DNA of 64,000 bases from Pseudomonas sp. UFMG81 (GTDB lineage Bacteria > Pseudomonadota > Gammaproteobacteria > Pseudomonadales > Pseudomonadaceae): positions 62,001-126,000 of the forward strand of contig NZ_JACAFQ010000009.1 in the NCBI RefSeq assembly GCF_015354575.1, read 5' to 3'. The position numbers and the translations under genes are program-made. Under the pieces are notes generated by a model, which saw nothing but the letters and a program-made list of their open reading frames with translations, was not told the origin of the DNA and did not search any database. Positions 19,151-27,813 of the stretch are shown here, piece by piece (within the stretch, counting starts at the first letter, position 1; every line of letters begins with the position of its first letter).

Positions 19151-20653
19151 ATGAGCGACCTCCAGACCGAATCGCAAGACCTGCAACAGGAAGAAAACGC
19201 CCTGATCGCCCTGCGCAAGGAAAAGCTTGCCGCAGAGCGCGCCAAGGGCAATGCCTTCCCCAACGACTTCCGTCGCGACAGCTACTGCAACGACCTGCAG
19301 AAACAGTACGCGGACAAGACCAAGGAAGAGCTGGAAGCAGCCGCGATCCCGGTCAAGGTGGCGGGCCGCATCATGCTCAACCGTGGCTCGTTCATGGTCA
19401 TCCAGGACATGACCGGTCGCATCCAGGTCTACGTCAACCGTAAGACGCTGTCGGAAGAGACGCTGGCCGCGGTCAAGACCTGGGACCTGGGCGACATCAT
19501 CAGCGCCGAAGGCACCCTGGCCCGTTCCGGCAAGGGCGACCTGTACGTCGAGATGACCAACGTGCGCCTGCTGACCAAGTCGCTGCGCCCGCTGCCGGAC
19601 AAGCACCACGGCCTGACCGACACCGAGCAGCGCTACCGCCAGCGCTACGTCGACCTGATGGTCAACGAGGAAACCCGCCACACCTTCCGTGTGCGTTCGC
19701 AGGTGATCTCGCACATCCGCAAGTTCCTCATCGAGCGCGACTTCCTCGAAGTGGAAACGCCGATGCTGCAGACCATCCCTGGCGGCGCCGCGGCCAAGCC
19801 ATTCGAAACCCACCACAACGCACTGGACATGGCCATGTTCCTGCGTATCGCCCCGGAGCTTTATCTGAAGCGCCTGGTGGTCGGTGGTTTCGAGAAGGTC
19901 TTCGAGATCAACCGCAACTTCCGTAACGAAGGCGTCTCGACCCGGCACAACCCTGAATTCACCATGCTCGAGTTCTACCAGGCCTACGCCGACTACAACG
20001 ACAACATGGACCTCACCGAAGAGCTGTTCCGCGAGCTGGCGCAGCTGGTGCTGGGCAGCACCGACGTGCCGTACGGCGACAAGGTGTTCCACTTCGGCGA
20101 GCCGTTCGTGCGCCTGTCGGTGTTCGACTCGATCCTCAAGTACAACCCGGAGCTCACCGCCGCCGACCTGCAGGACGTCGACCGTGCCCGCGAGATCGCC
20201 AAGAAGGCCGGTGCCAAGGTGCTCGGCCATGAAGGTCTGGGTAAGTTGCAGGTGATGATTTTCGAAGAGCTGGTCGAGCACAAGCTGGAGCAGCCGCACT
20301 TCATCACCGAGTACCCGTTCGAAGTCTCGCCGCTGGCCCGTCGCAACGACGACAACCCGGCCGTGACCGACCGCTTCGAGCTGTTCATTGGTGGCCGCGA
20401 GATCGCCAACGCCTACTCCGAGCTCAACGACGCCGAAGACCAGGCCGAGCGCTTCCTGGCCCAGGTGGCCGAGAAAGACGCCGGTGACGACGAGGCCATG
20501 CACTACGACGCCGACTTCGTGCGCGCCCTGGAGTACGGCATGCCGCCGACCGCCGGTGAGGGCATCGGCATCGACCGCCTGGTGATGCTGCTGACCAACT
20601 CGCCGTCGATCCGCGACGTGATCCTGTTCCCGCACATGCGTCCGCAGGCCTGA
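19151..20653 (+). CDS. lysS: Lysyl-tRNA synthetase (class II)
   Basis: This 500-residue class II aminoacyl-tRNA synthetase charges tRNA-Lys. The N-terminal OB-fold anticodon-binding domain spans about residues 65-175. Motif 1 ([16 protein letters not shown]), motif 2 ([20 protein letters not shown]) and motif 3 ([12 protein letters not shown]) are all present. The start at 19151 follows a 92-bp spacer after prfB that includes a GATACCGGGC hairpin without a T-run, so the two genes may be co-transcribed. Confidence 0.97.
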   Translation: MSDLQTESQDLQQEENALIALRKEKLAAERAKGNAFPNDFRRDSYCNDLQKQYADKTKEELEAAAIPVKVAGRIMLNRGSFMVIQDMTGRIQVYVNRKTLSEETLAAVKTWDLGDIISAEGTLARSGKGDLYVEMTNVRLLTKSLRPLPDKHHGLTDTEQRYRQRYVDLMVNEETRHTFRVRSQVISHIRKFLIERDFLEVETPMLQTIPGGAAAKPFETHHNALDMAMFLRIAPELYLKRLVVGGFEKVFEINRNFRNEGVSTRHNPEFTMLEFYQAYADYNDNMDLTEELFRELAQLVLGSTDVPYGDKVFHFGEPFVRLSVFDSILKYNPELTAADLQDVDRAREIAKKAGAKVLGHEGLGKLQVMIFEELVEHKLEQPHFITEYPFEVSPLARRNDDNPAVTDRFELFIGGREIANAYSELNDAEDQAERFLAQVAEKDAGDDEAMHYDADFVRALEYGMPPTAGEGIGIDRLVMLLTNSPSIRDVILFPHMRPQA

Positions 20654-20664
20654 GTGATCTGAAC

Positions 20665-20692
20665 AAGCCGCCTTTCGAGGCGGCTTTTTCTT
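20665..20692 (+). terminator. Rho-independent terminator after lysS
   Basis: The stem AAGCCGCC (20665-20672) pairs with GGCGGCTT (20679-20686) and is followed by a T-run, 12 bp past the lysS stop. Confidence 0.9.
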
Positions 20693-20721
20693 GCCTGAAG
20701 CTTTATGTTGTCTGTGTCGGC

Positions 20722-20807
20722 CCTATCGCTGGCAAGCCAGCTCCCACAGGTACTGCACACCTGAGCATTGTGGGGGCCCTGTGGGAGCCGGCTTGCCGGC
20801 GATAGGC
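20722..20807. repeat. Inverted REP pair
   Basis: The arms at 20722-20750 and 20778-20807 have core GGCTTGCCGGCGATAGG. The palindromic part reads CTGGCAAGCCAG in the left arm and CCGGCTTGCCGG in the right, so each arm keeps its own internal pairing. Confidence 0.88.
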
Positions 20808-20849
20808 CGGTACAGGCAGCAGATGACTCGAACCATGAGGTACCGCCCC

Positions 20850-21566
20850 GTGACACCCGCCATGCCCCACCCCGGCGCCGCCGGAATCGCCACCGCCGTT
20901 GCCGAGAGCGTGCAATACCAGGGCCGCAAGACCGCCCGCCAGGGCAGCGAGCAGCGCCGCCAGCAGATCCTCGACGCCGCCATGCGCATCGTCGTGCGCG
21001 ATGGCGTGCGCGGCGTGCGCCACCGTGCCGTGGCCGCCGAGGCCGGCGTGCCGCTGTCGGCTACCACGTATTACTTCAAGGATATCCAGGACCTGCTGGC
21101 CGACACCTTCGCCCAGTACGTCGAACGCAGCGCCGCCTACATGGCCAAACTGTGGGCCAACACCGAAGTGCTGCTGCGCCAGTTGCTGGCCCAGGGCGAC
21201 GGCAGCCCAGAGGCGCGGGTACGCCTGGTGAATGAAGTGGCGCGCATGACCGCCGACTACGTCACTCGCCAGTTGCACAACCGCCGCGACTTCCTCATGG
21301 CCGAGCAGGCCTTCCGCCAGGAGGCGCTGCTGTGCCCGCGCCTGGCCGAGCTGGTGCGCGCCCATGAGCAGATCCTGCTGCATGGCGCCCGGCAGATGCT
21401 CCAGGTGGTCGGTTCGCGCCAGCCCGAGCAGGACGCCCGGATGTTGACGGCGATTATCGAGCAGATGGAATATCAGGGCCTGCTCGAGGATGCGAATGCG
21501 CAGGCCGATGAGCAGATGCTCGCTATTCTTGTCCGATACCTGCAAATGGTGCTGGCATCGGCCTGA
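20850..21566 (+). CDS. TetR-family transcriptional regulator
   Basis: This protein of about 238 residues has a TetR-type helix-turn-helix: RRQQILDAAMRIVVRDGVRG, then HRAVAAEAGVPLSATTYYFKD. A helical ligand-binding domain of unknown specificity follows. I placed the start at GTG 20850, where GAGG lies 9 nt upstream; ATG 20862, four codons later, is a good alternative. ATGs further upstream run into the REP pair and are unlikely. The lipoprotein gene lies 29 bp downstream on the same strand and may be a target, but the sequence does not show what the regulator senses. Confidence 0.82.
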   Translation: MTPAMPHPGAAGIATAVAESVQYQGRKTARQGSEQRRQQILDAAMRIVVRDGVRGVRHRAVAAEAGVPLSATTYYFKDIQDLLADTFAQYVERSAAYMAKLWANTEVLLRQLLAQGDGSPEARVRLVNEVARMTADYVTRQLHNRRDFLMAEQAFRQEALLCPRLAELVRAHEQILLHGARQMLQVVGSRQPEQDARMLTAIIEQMEYQGLLEDANAQADEQMLAILVRYLQMVLASA

Positions 21567-21595
21567 GCGGCGAACGAATTTTCAAGGAGAACCTG

Positions 21596-22144
21596 ATGAA
21601 AGCCTGGCGTGTGGTGTTGTTGACCTGGTCATTCCTCTTGCTCGGCGGGTGTCTGGTGACCTTCCATGAGCCGCTACCCAGCAACCAGGCGGCGCCCAAG
21701 GCCCTGCTCGGCAAATGGAGCAGCAAGGACGCCTGGGGCGAGCCGCTGAAGCTCACGATCAGCCGCAGTGGCGGCGATGCCTACAAGGCGGTGGCCACCG
21801 CCAAGGGCAAGGCGCCCGAGGAATACGTGTTCACCGTGTCGCGCCATGGCAACCGCTGGTACCTGTCGGCCGGTGTGCCCAAACGGCTGGGGGGCAACTT
21901 CCTGATTGGCGGCTTCGATATCGTCGATGGCAAGGAGCTGGTGGTGTACAACCTCGATGTCGAGCAGGTGCAGCAGGCCGTGGAGAAGAAGGAACTGAAC
22001 GGGCGCAGCATCGAAGTACCGGAGGAAGACGGCGAGGGCGTGCTGATCGACAGCCCAGCGGCGCGCGTATTGGCGTACCTGGATGACCCGGCCAATTCCG
22101 ACCTGTTCGTAGAGGTGGCGCGCTTCCAGCGTTCCGGCAAATGA
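21596..22144 (+). CDS. Conserved hypothetical lipoprotein
   Basis: This 182-residue protein has a lipoprotein signal peptide (WSFLLLGGC, predicted lipidated Cys at about residue 19) and a soluble, probably periplasm-facing, beta-rich body (LLGKWSSKDAWGEPLKLTIS). The start has a strong AAGGAG site 6 nt upstream. I do not recognise a functional domain. It follows the TetR gene and precedes a REP pair. Confidence 0.75.
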   Translation: MKAWRVVLLTWSFLLLGGCLVTFHEPLPSNQAAPKALLGKWSSKDAWGEPLKLTISRSGGDAYKAVATAKGKAPEEYVFTVSRHGNRWYLSAGVPKRLGGNFLIGGFDIVDGKELVVYNLDVEQVQQAVEKKELNGRSIEVPEEDGEGVLIDSPAARVLAYLDDPANSDLFVEVARFQRSGK

Positions 22145-22150
22145 CCGTAT

Positions 22151-22247
22151 CGGCCTTTTCGCGGCTAACGCCGCTCCCGCAGGTGCAGCGTCAGGCCTGA
22201 GGGCTGTGAAATCCCTGTGGGAGCGGCTTTAGCCGCGAAGGGGCCGG
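22151..22247. repeat. Inverted REP pair
   Basis: The arms at 22151-22183 and 22213-22247 have core GAGCGGCTTTAGCCGCGAAG. This is a different REP sequence type from those at 4571 and 20722. Confidence 0.85.
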
Positions 22248-22280
22248 TTCAGGTGTCTTGTACTAGAAAGGAGTCCCTCG

Positions 22281-23558
22281 GTGGACGAGTACCAGCAAAC
22301 CATACGTACGTTGTCCGACCGCATCGTCGCCGCGCAAACTCCCATCCGCGTACTCGACGCGGTGAAGTGGGACGACAACATCCGCCAAGGCTTCCTCAAG
22401 GCCAAGGGCAAGGAGCCACCGGCGGTGGACCGGGCTTACTACCAAAGCCGCCCCTTGTCGTTCGACTCCAACGCGGTCAAGGCCGAGTTCCAGAGCATCG
22501 AGCGCGACATCACCCGCCAGCTTGGCCAGTTCAACCCGGTCGGGCAGATCATGCGGCGCATGTGCAAGGAGTACCGCATGGTGGTGCGCATGCTCGAAGC
22601 ACGTGGCACCGAGGACTTCGGGCTGATTTCCCAAGAGCTGTATGGCGCTGCTTCCGACGCCTTCCACGCCGGTGACCCGACCCTCGCCGACCTGGGGTTG
22701 ATGCTGTCGGACTACCTGAACAACATCGATGGCCGTGGCGACCTGAAGGACGAGCCGAAGAACCTCACCGCCAAGGAAGCCGTGGCGATCCTCCAGCGCC
22801 GCCTGAACAAGGTGTTCGGCGAGGCCGAGGAGACCATCCGTGTGTTCGAGTCCGACGGCATCGTCGCCGACGCCGCGGCCGGTGCCGACTACATCAAGGT
22901 GCGCGCCGACGCGATGTTCAACGCCCGCGACGTACGCGCCCTGGAAGTGCATGAAGGGCTGGTGCATGTCGGCACCACCCTCAATGGGCTGAACCAGCCG
23001 ATCTGCACCTTCCTGGCCAAGGGCCCACCCTCGTCCACGGTGACCCAGGAAGGCCTGGCCATTCTGATGGAGGTGATCGCCTTCGCCTCCTACCCCAGCC
23101 GCCTGCGCAAGCTCACCAACCGCACCCGGGCCATCCACATGGTCGAGGAGGGCGCGGACTTCATGCAGGTCTACGAATTCTTCCGCGGCCAGGGCTTCGA
23201 GATGGCGCAGAGCTACAGCAATGCCAGCCGGGTGTTCCGGGGTTCGGTACCGAACGGGCTGCCATTTACCAAGGACTTGTCCTACCTCAAGGGTTTCATC
23301 ATGGTTTACAACTACATTCAGTTGGCCGTGAAGAAGGGCAAGCTGGAGCAGATCCCCTTGCTGTTCTGCGGCAAGACAACGCTCGAAGACATGCGCACGC
23401 TGCGCCAGCTGGTCGAAGAGGGGCTGGTGGAGCCGCCCAAGTACCTGCCCGAGCAGTTCCGCGACCTCAACGCGCTGTCGGCGTGGATGTGCTTCTCCAA
23501 CTTCCTCAACCACCTGAGCCTGGACCGCATTGAAGCCGACTACGCGAACATTCTCTGA
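22281..23558 (+). CDS. DUF1704 / QEGLA-motif putative metallopeptidase
   Basis: This 425-residue protein belongs to the DUF1704 family, often annotated as flavohemoglobin-expression-modulating QEGLA protein. It contains EVHEGLVHVGTT, an HExxxH-type zinc motif, and QEGLAILMEVIAF about 40 residues later, the eponymous QEGLA. Eukaryotic relatives (MATCAP/KIAA0895) are tyrosine carboxypeptidases, so a peptidase role is likely; the bacterial substrate is unknown. The start is GTG 22281 with AAAGGAG upstream. The next gene overlaps its 3' end by 29 bp. Confidence 0.8.
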   Translation: MDEYQQTIRTLSDRIVAAQTPIRVLDAVKWDDNIRQGFLKAKGKEPPAVDRAYYQSRPLSFDSNAVKAEFQSIERDITRQLGQFNPVGQIMRRMCKEYRMVVRMLEARGTEDFGLISQELYGAASDAFHAGDPTLADLGLMLSDYLNNIDGRGDLKDEPKNLTAKEAVAILQRRLNKVFGEAEETIRVFESDGIVADAAAGADYIKVRADAMFNARDVRALEVHEGLVHVGTTLNGLNQPICTFLAKGPPSSTVTQEGLAILMEVIAFASYPSRLRKLTNRTRAIHMVEEGADFMQVYEFFRGQGFEMAQSYSNASRVFRGSVPNGLPFTKDLSYLKGFIMVYNYIQLAVKKGKLEQIPLLFCGKTTLEDMRTLRQLVEEGLVEPPKYLPEQFRDLNALSAWMCFSNFLNHLSLDRIEADYANIL

Positions 23559-24453
23559 CGCTTGCCGTCACCTCGCCTTCGGCCTCGGGCTGCTGCTGTT
23601 GAGCGGTTGCAGCAGCTTGTTGTTCTACCCCGAACCCGGCCAGCCCTTCACCCCCGAGCGGGCGAAACTCGACTACCGTGATCTCACCCTCACCACCGCC
23701 GACGGCGTTCGCCTGCACGGCTGGTGGCTGCCGGCCAAGGCCGGGGTCGAGGTCAAGGGCACGGTGCTGCACCTGCATGGCAACGGCGGCAACCTGCCGG
23801 GCCATCTGGGGGGCAGCTACTGGTTGCCAGAGCAGGGTTACCAGGTGCTGATGATCGATTACCGGGGCTACGGCCTGTCCCAGGGCAAGCCGACCCTGCC
23901 CGACGTCTACCAAGATATCGCGGCGGCCATGGCCTGGCTGGAGCACGCCCCCGAAGTGCAGGGCAAGCCGCTGGTGCTGCTGGGCCAGAGCCTCGGCGGC
24001 GCGATGGCCATCCACTACCTGGCGGCGCACCCGCAGCAGCGTCAGCGTTTCAGCGCGCTGGTGTTCGATGGCGTGCCGGCCAGTTACCGGGCGGTGGGCC
24101 GCTATGCACTGAGTACTTCGTGGCTGACCTGGCCGCTGCAGGTGCCGCTGTCGTGGCTGGTGCCCGACGGCGACAGCGCGATCCGTTCCATCGAACAGCT
24201 GGCCAGCCCGCCGAAGCTGTTCTTCCACAGCATCGATGACAACCTGGTGCCGATGGACAATGGCATCCGCCTGTACCAGCACGCGCCACCGCCGCGGGTG
24301 CTGCAACTGACCCGCGGCGGCCATGTGCAGACGTTTGCCGACCCGACCTGGCGCCAGGTGATGCTGCGCTTCCTGGACGACCCTACGCACTTCAATGGCC
24401 TGCGCCGCCTGGCCGAAGTGCCCAACTACCCTGACGAGAAGAACAAGCAATGA
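23530..24453 (+). CDS. Alpha/beta hydrolase lipoprotein
   Basis: This 307-residue alpha/beta hydrolase shows the nucleophile elbow GQSLGG (Ser154), an oxyanion strand HLHGNGGN and a C-terminal acid/His region (HSIDDNLVPMDNG, RGGHVQTF). An N-terminal lipobox (LLLLSGCSS) predicts anchoring in the envelope. The start is TTG 23530, inside the DUF1704 gene by 29 bp; it is needed to include the signal peptide. The fold resembles serine aminopeptidase / YfhR-like esterases. The substrate is unknown. Confidence 0.82.
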   Translation: MKPTTRTFSDACRHLAFGLGLLLLSGCSSLLFYPEPGQPFTPERAKLDYRDLTLTTADGVRLHGWWLPAKAGVEVKGTVLHLHGNGGNLPGHLGGSYWLPEQGYQVLMIDYRGYGLSQGKPTLPDVYQDIAAAMAWLEHAPEVQGKPLVLLGQSLGGAMAIHYLAAHPQQRQRFSALVFDGVPASYRAVGRYALSTSWLTWPLQVPLSWLVPDGDSAIRSIEQLASPPKLFFHSIDDNLVPMDNGIRLYQHAPPPRVLQLTRGGHVQTFADPTWRQVMLRFLDDPTHFNGLRRLAEVPNYPDEKNKQ

Positions 24454-24776
24454 GTGAAGAACGCAACGCCATCCCGCTGATCCTGACCGGTGTCGGCAGC
24501 ATCATCGTGACGGTGGGAGCCCTCTGGTACTACGGCTACCTGCATTTCGCCAAGCCTGAGGACGCCCTGTTGCTGCAGGACTTCACCATGCTCAAGACCA
24601 TCCCGGGCGAGGACTACAAGGTGTCGCTGGACCCGGCGCCGCAGACGGCGCAGTGCATCGATGGCGTGCTGGTGCTGTTCGACATGCAGCAGAAGGGGTT
24701 GACCGGGGTGCTGGTGGACAACCGCAAGCGCGCGGTGCGCTGCATGGGTGAGGAGACGCCGCAACAGGTGCAGTGA
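24450..24776 (+). CDS. Small membrane-anchored hypothetical protein
   Basis: This 108-residue protein has one N-terminal membrane helix (IPLILTGVGSIIVTVGALWYYGYL) and a soluble tail with two cysteines (QCIDG, RCMGE). Its ATG overlaps the hydrolase stop in an ATGA arrangement, so it is translationally coupled to that lipoprotein and probably acts with it at the membrane. I recognise no domain. Confidence 0.7.
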   Translation: MSEERNAIPLILTGVGSIIVTVGALWYYGYLHFAKPEDALLLQDFTMLKTIPGEDYKVSLDPAPQTAQCIDGVLVLFDMQQKGLTGVLVDNRKRAVRCMGEETPQQVQ

Positions 24777-24849
24777 GTTTCACACCTGCTGGCCGCTGGG
24801 GACGCTCCCAGCCAATCCGAGCAATTGTCTTGTGTCGTTTCTAGTGGCC

Positions 24850-25090
24850 TCATCGCTGGCATGCCGGCTTCCACCTCAAGGCATGCATTTCTCCTGTAGG
24901 AGCGGCCTTGCCGGGGCGCCGGACCGGTCGGAAAGGGGTGCGCAGCGCCCCCAGGATCTCGAATACACCTCAAGATCGCCGAGGCCGCTTTGCGGTCTGT
25001 TCGCGACACAAGGCCGCTCCTACAGGGTTAGCGCTGAGCTGGACGTCGATGCGGTCGGTGTGGGAGCGGGCTTGCCCGCGAAGAGGCCGG
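24850..25090. repeat. Cluster of solitary and degenerate REP units
   Basis: At least three REP units of different types lie here: 24894-24923 (GTAGGAGCGGCCTTGCCG), 25001-25027 (CGACACAAGGCCGCTCC) and 25059-25090 (GGGAGCGGGCTTGCCCGCG), with a degenerate one near 24850. They fill the 338-bp gap between the small membrane protein and the toxin gene. I see no gene in it. Confidence 0.75.
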
Positions 25091-25114
25091 TGCAGGCGAT
25101 GAAAAATTGTCAGT

Positions 25115-25432
25115 TCACTGCAATCGTGATTGTGCAGTCGCGTAGACGTCGCCGTTCTCCCGCTTGCCGATAGCGATGACCAGTACAACCACGCGTTCGT
25201 CCATAACCCGATATACGAGGCGGTACCCAGCGGATTTCAATTTGATCTTGAAGCAATCCGCCATGGCGGTGAGCTTGTCCTTCTCCACCCTGGGGTGCAT
25301 CAACCGCTCTTTGAGCTTCTTGGCGAACTGAAGCCGCAATTGCGGCTCGAGCTTGCGATACTCTCTTTGCGCTCGTGCGTCGAATTCAAGGTTGTAGCTT
25401 GGTGTCCCTTTCGGCCTCGGCAATGAGTTCAT
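25115..25432 (-). CDS. RelE-family type II toxin
   Basis: This roughly 105-residue RelE/ParE-superfamily toxin should be a ribosome-dependent mRNA interferase. The body YNLEFDARAQREYRKLEPQL, CFKIKLKSAGYRLVYRV and VIAIGKRENGDVY parallels E. coli RelE, which has CYKIKLRSSGYRLVYQV. The conserved basic residues (K, R) of the active groove are present. I used ATG 25432 (GAGTGG upstream), which overlaps the antitoxin gene by 47 bp. This gives about ten residues more than RelE, so a later start is possible. It is second in the pair, as is usual for relBE. Confidence 0.85.
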   Translation of the reverse strand: MNSLPRPKGTPSYNLEFDARAQREYRKLEPQLRLQFAKKLKERLMHPRVEKDKLTAMADCFKIKLKSAGYRLVYRVMDERVVVLVIAIGKRENGDVYATAQSRLQ

Positions 25433-25670
25433 CGATATCCACTCTGATGGTGGGACCACCCATACGCTGGCGTACCAATTCCGCCAATTGCAGATCGTCA
25501 ATCAGGTCCATCATTGCTTCGTAGCGCTCAGGCGGCACTGCATAGAAAGCAGGTTCGTTGCGATTGAGGATCACCACGGTCTCACCGTGGGCTTCGCGAA
25601 TGGTGCCCATTGGATCTTTCTTCAGGTCGGTGATCGATGCTGCCAGATCGGCGAGGACAGGGTAGGTCAT
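25386..25670 (-). CDS. Phd/RelB-type antitoxin
   Basis: This 94-residue antitoxin has an N-terminal Phd/YefM-like DNA-binding part (DLAASITDLKKDPMGTIREA, ETVVILNRNEPAFYAVPPERYEAM) and a charged C-terminal tail (VDIDELIAEAERD) that would wrap the toxin. It precedes and overlaps the toxin gene. Such pairs repress their own promoter, which should lie in 25671-25765. The toxin is RelE-like while the antitoxin is Phd-like, a common mix. Confidence 0.83.
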   Translation of the reverse strand: MTYPVLADLAASITDLKKDPMGTIREAHGETVVILNRNEPAFYAVPPERYEAMMDLIDDLQLAELVRQRMGGPTIRVDIDELIAEAERDTKLQP

Positions 25671-25765
25671 TGTTGTATCAATCCATTAAGGGGTGAAGGA
25701 CAATGTCGCCAGTCTAGTGCTTCCAATGGTGCTTTTAAAGGTGTTCTTGACGACTGGCAAGCAAG

Positions 25766-25793
25766 AAAAACCCCGCCATCAAGGCGGGGTTTT
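25766..25793 (-). terminator. Terminator after the OmpA lipoprotein gene
   Basis: AAAACCCCGCC (25767-25777) pairs with GGCGGGGTTTT (25783-25793). With A- and T-runs on both sides it can work on either strand. It ends the minus-strand lipoprotein operon before the antitoxin gene. Confidence 0.9.
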
Positions 25794-25811
25794 CATGACA
25801 GACGGCAGGCC

Positions 25812-26600
25812 TTACTGCACCTGGCTCACCGCCCGCGGCATCACCGGCTGGTTGTCGTTGGAGATGGTCACCTCCACCCGGCGGTTCTGCGCGCGGCCGG
25901 AGTTGCTGCCGTTGTCGGCCACCGGGTACTCCTTGCCGTACCCTTGAGAAACGATACGTGCTGGGTCCACCCCGGCACGCACCAGCGCCATGCGCACGGC
26001 ACCGGCGCGGCGCTCGGACAGGCTCTGGTTGTAGTTGGCCGAACCGACGCTGTCGGTATAGCCCTCGACGATCACCTTGCGCTCCGGGTTTTCCTGGAGG
26101 AATTGCGCCAGCTTGGTGACGTTGGGATAGGCGCTGCTCTTGAGCTCGGCCTTGTTGAAGTCGAACAGCACGTCGCCGAAGGTCACCAAGGTGCCACGGT
26201 CGGTCTGCTTGGCATTGAGGCTGTCCTGCAGCTTCTTGATCTGCGCGTCGCGAGCGTCCAGCTTGGCCTGGGCGCGCTGTGCGGCGGAGTTCTTCAGCTC
26301 GCCCTCAGCGGTGCGCAGGGCGATGGTCTGCTTGGCCACTTCGACGCGCTGGTTGGTGAGGTAGGCGAGCTGGTCGACCTTCTTGCTGTCCTCACGCTCC
26401 ATGTACGCTCTATCGGCCTTGTTCAGCCAGTCCTGGGCATCCTTGGTTTCGAGGGCGGCCACCTTGCTCGCCTGCGGGTCACTTTGCAGTGCGGAGAAGT
26501 TGGTGCGGGCCGACTCCAGGTTGGCGTTCGGGTCGTGGGAGCAGGCGGCAAGGCCAACGCTCAGGGCCAGCAGGGCGGGAATCATGATGTAGTTGCGCAT
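25812..26600 (-). CDS. OmpA-family lipoprotein (LptF-like)
   Basis: This 262-residue outer-membrane lipoprotein has a lipobox (LALSVGLAACS), an N-terminal DUF4398-like helical region (about residues 25-130) and a C-terminal OmpA peptidoglycan-binding domain (FDFNKAELKSSAYPNV, VEGYTDSVGSANYNQSLSERRA, RRVEVTIS). ATG 26600 has AAAGGA 9 nt upstream; the ATG three codons earlier lacks spacing. Size and neighbours (DUF4398 gene, ppc, adk) match the P. aeruginosa lipotoxin F locus. The probable role is tethering the outer membrane to peptidoglycan. Confidence 0.87.
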   Translation of the reverse strand: MRNYIMIPALLALSVGLAACSHDPNANLESARTNFSALQSDPQASKVAALETKDAQDWLNKADRAYMEREDSKKVDQLAYLTNQRVEVAKQTIALRTAEGELKNSAAQRAQAKLDARDAQIKKLQDSLNAKQTDRGTLVTFGDVLFDFNKAELKSSAYPNVTKLAQFLQENPERKVIVEGYTDSVGSANYNQSLSERRAGAVRMALVRAGVDPARIVSQGYGKEYPVADNGSNSGRAQNRRVEVTISNDNQPVMPRAVSQVQ

Positions 26601-26648
26601 GGTGTTCATCCTTTGATCGTTAATGAAGGCTCAGGTGGCATGGCGGCC

Positions 26649-27047
26649 TTATTCGGCGCTGCGCAAGCCTTCTTCACGTACGTCCTGGACACCCTGGCGG
26701 GCATCCTGCACAGCCTTCTGGGCCTTGGCCGCCTGGGCCTTGCGCTCGGCGACACGGGCGTCCCATTCGGCTTGCTCGGCGAGCATGCGGGCCTGGTCGT
26801 ACTGCTTGTCGTGCATGGCGATTTCGGCCTGCTTGAACTTGTCCTGGGCGGCCTTCATTTCCACGGCGGCGAACTCGGTACCGCCGGCACTGACCGCCGA
26901 GTTGACGGCCGACTGGCTGACGGCGTACTGCTCGGTGGGCGGCTTGCCGGCGCAGCCGGCCAACACCAGGCTGCTGCCCAAGGCCAGTGCGGCCAGCTTC
27001 AGCCCGCGAAGGTGAGTGGTGGAGGGTTTTGCGATGCGGGTCTTCAT
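26649..27047 (-). CDS. DUF4398 lipoprotein
   Basis: This 132-residue lipoprotein has a lipobox (SSLVLAGCAG) and a long Ala/Lys/Gln-rich helical region (AAQDKFKQAEIAMHDKQYDQ, AERKAQAAKAQKAVQDA) typical of DUF4398, probably a coiled coil. The ATG at 27047 has TGGAG 9 nt upstream; two earlier in-frame ATGs are less well placed. It precedes the OmpA lipoprotein by 48 bp and shares homology with that protein's N-terminal half, so the pair probably works together in the periplasm. Confidence 0.83.
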   Translation of the reverse strand: MKTRIAKPSTTHLRGLKLAALALGSSLVLAGCAGKPPTEQYAVSQSAVNSAVSAGGTEFAAVEMKAAQDKFKQAEIAMHDKQYDQARMLAEQAEWDARVAERKAQAAKAQKAVQDARQGVQDVREEGLRSAE

Positions 27048-27172
27048 GGTGGTCAACTCCATTGGGTCACTCCTGTTAACGACGACGGCCGCAAGGGGCC
27101 GTCGCTGTTCCCTAGCCAAGGCGAGCGCTGCAACGCCCGTATTTGCAGGGTTTTGCCGTGATGGCTACTGGC

Positions 27173-27200
27173 TGTGACCGAGGCGTTTTTTGGATAGTTC
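27173..27200 (-). promoter_or_regulatory. Candidate AlgU/sigma-E-type promoter
   Basis: Read on the minus strand, GAACTA and TCACA are separated by 17 bp, close to the extracytoplasmic sigma consensus GAACTT-N16/17-TCTNA. It would start transcription about 120 nt before the DUF4398 and OmpA lipoprotein genes. In P. aeruginosa the homologous lipoproteins are reported as AlgU-dependent. The match is imperfect and unverified. Confidence 0.4.
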
Positions 27201-27323
27201 AGAAAAATTGGTGTGCTAACGAAGTTTTTTTATGACTGATTGGTCAGTGCAAAAAGTGCGGAACTTTGCACGACGAGGGAGGTATGGCGGGCCTTGTGAG
27301 GCAAGGCCCGCAAGCAGCGAAGG

Positions 27324-27668
27324 TTAGTGACGTTCGTCTTTGGACGGGCTGCCGAGGGCTGCCAGATGACGGCGGGAGAGGGCCAGGAAGCGCGGGGTAG
27401 GGCCAATGTCTTCGTAGAGCGGATCACCCTCTTCGTCGGTGGCGATCACCTGCCGGCCTTTGATGTACGGGAAGCTGGCTTCCAGCTCTTCCAGGGCGGC
27501 GGCGACCAGTTCGCCCAGCAGTGCCTCGGCGCTGCGCTTGGGGTACATCTCGATCAGCGCGGCCAGGCGCGCTTCGGCTTCAAGGTCAAGGTGCAGGACA
27601 TGCCCGGTGGGGCTCAGGCGTCCGGTGGCATTCTGTTCCCAGTGCTGGGCGAGTTCGCGGATTTTCAT
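27324..27668 (-). CDS. Conserved hypothetical protein upstream of ppc
   Basis: This 114-residue soluble protein has no signal peptide or membrane segment. The first third carries [21 protein letters not shown], the middle an [22 protein letters not shown] helix, and the end an acidic turn [16 protein letters not shown] gene of this kind sits beside ppc in Pseudomonas genomes, divergent from it, as here (145 bp apart). GAGG precedes ATG 27668. No function is known to me. Confidence 0.7.
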   Translation of the reverse strand: MKIRELAQHWEQNATGRLSPTGHVLHLDLEAEARLAALIEMYPKRSAEALLGELVAAALEELEASFPYIKGRQVIATDEEGDPLYEDIGPTPRFLALSRRHLAALGSPSKDERH

Positions 27669-27813
27669 GATGACCTCTGTCAAAGCCTCGAAAGTGGCAT
27701 TGCGTCGGATGACCTTCCTTCACTTTAGTTGCTTTGCCCGCACCCGGCTTGCCAGCCACCGCCCGGAATGGGCACTCTTGAGGCCATGCTGTTTCCTGGA
27801 GTGGAGAGGCCCG

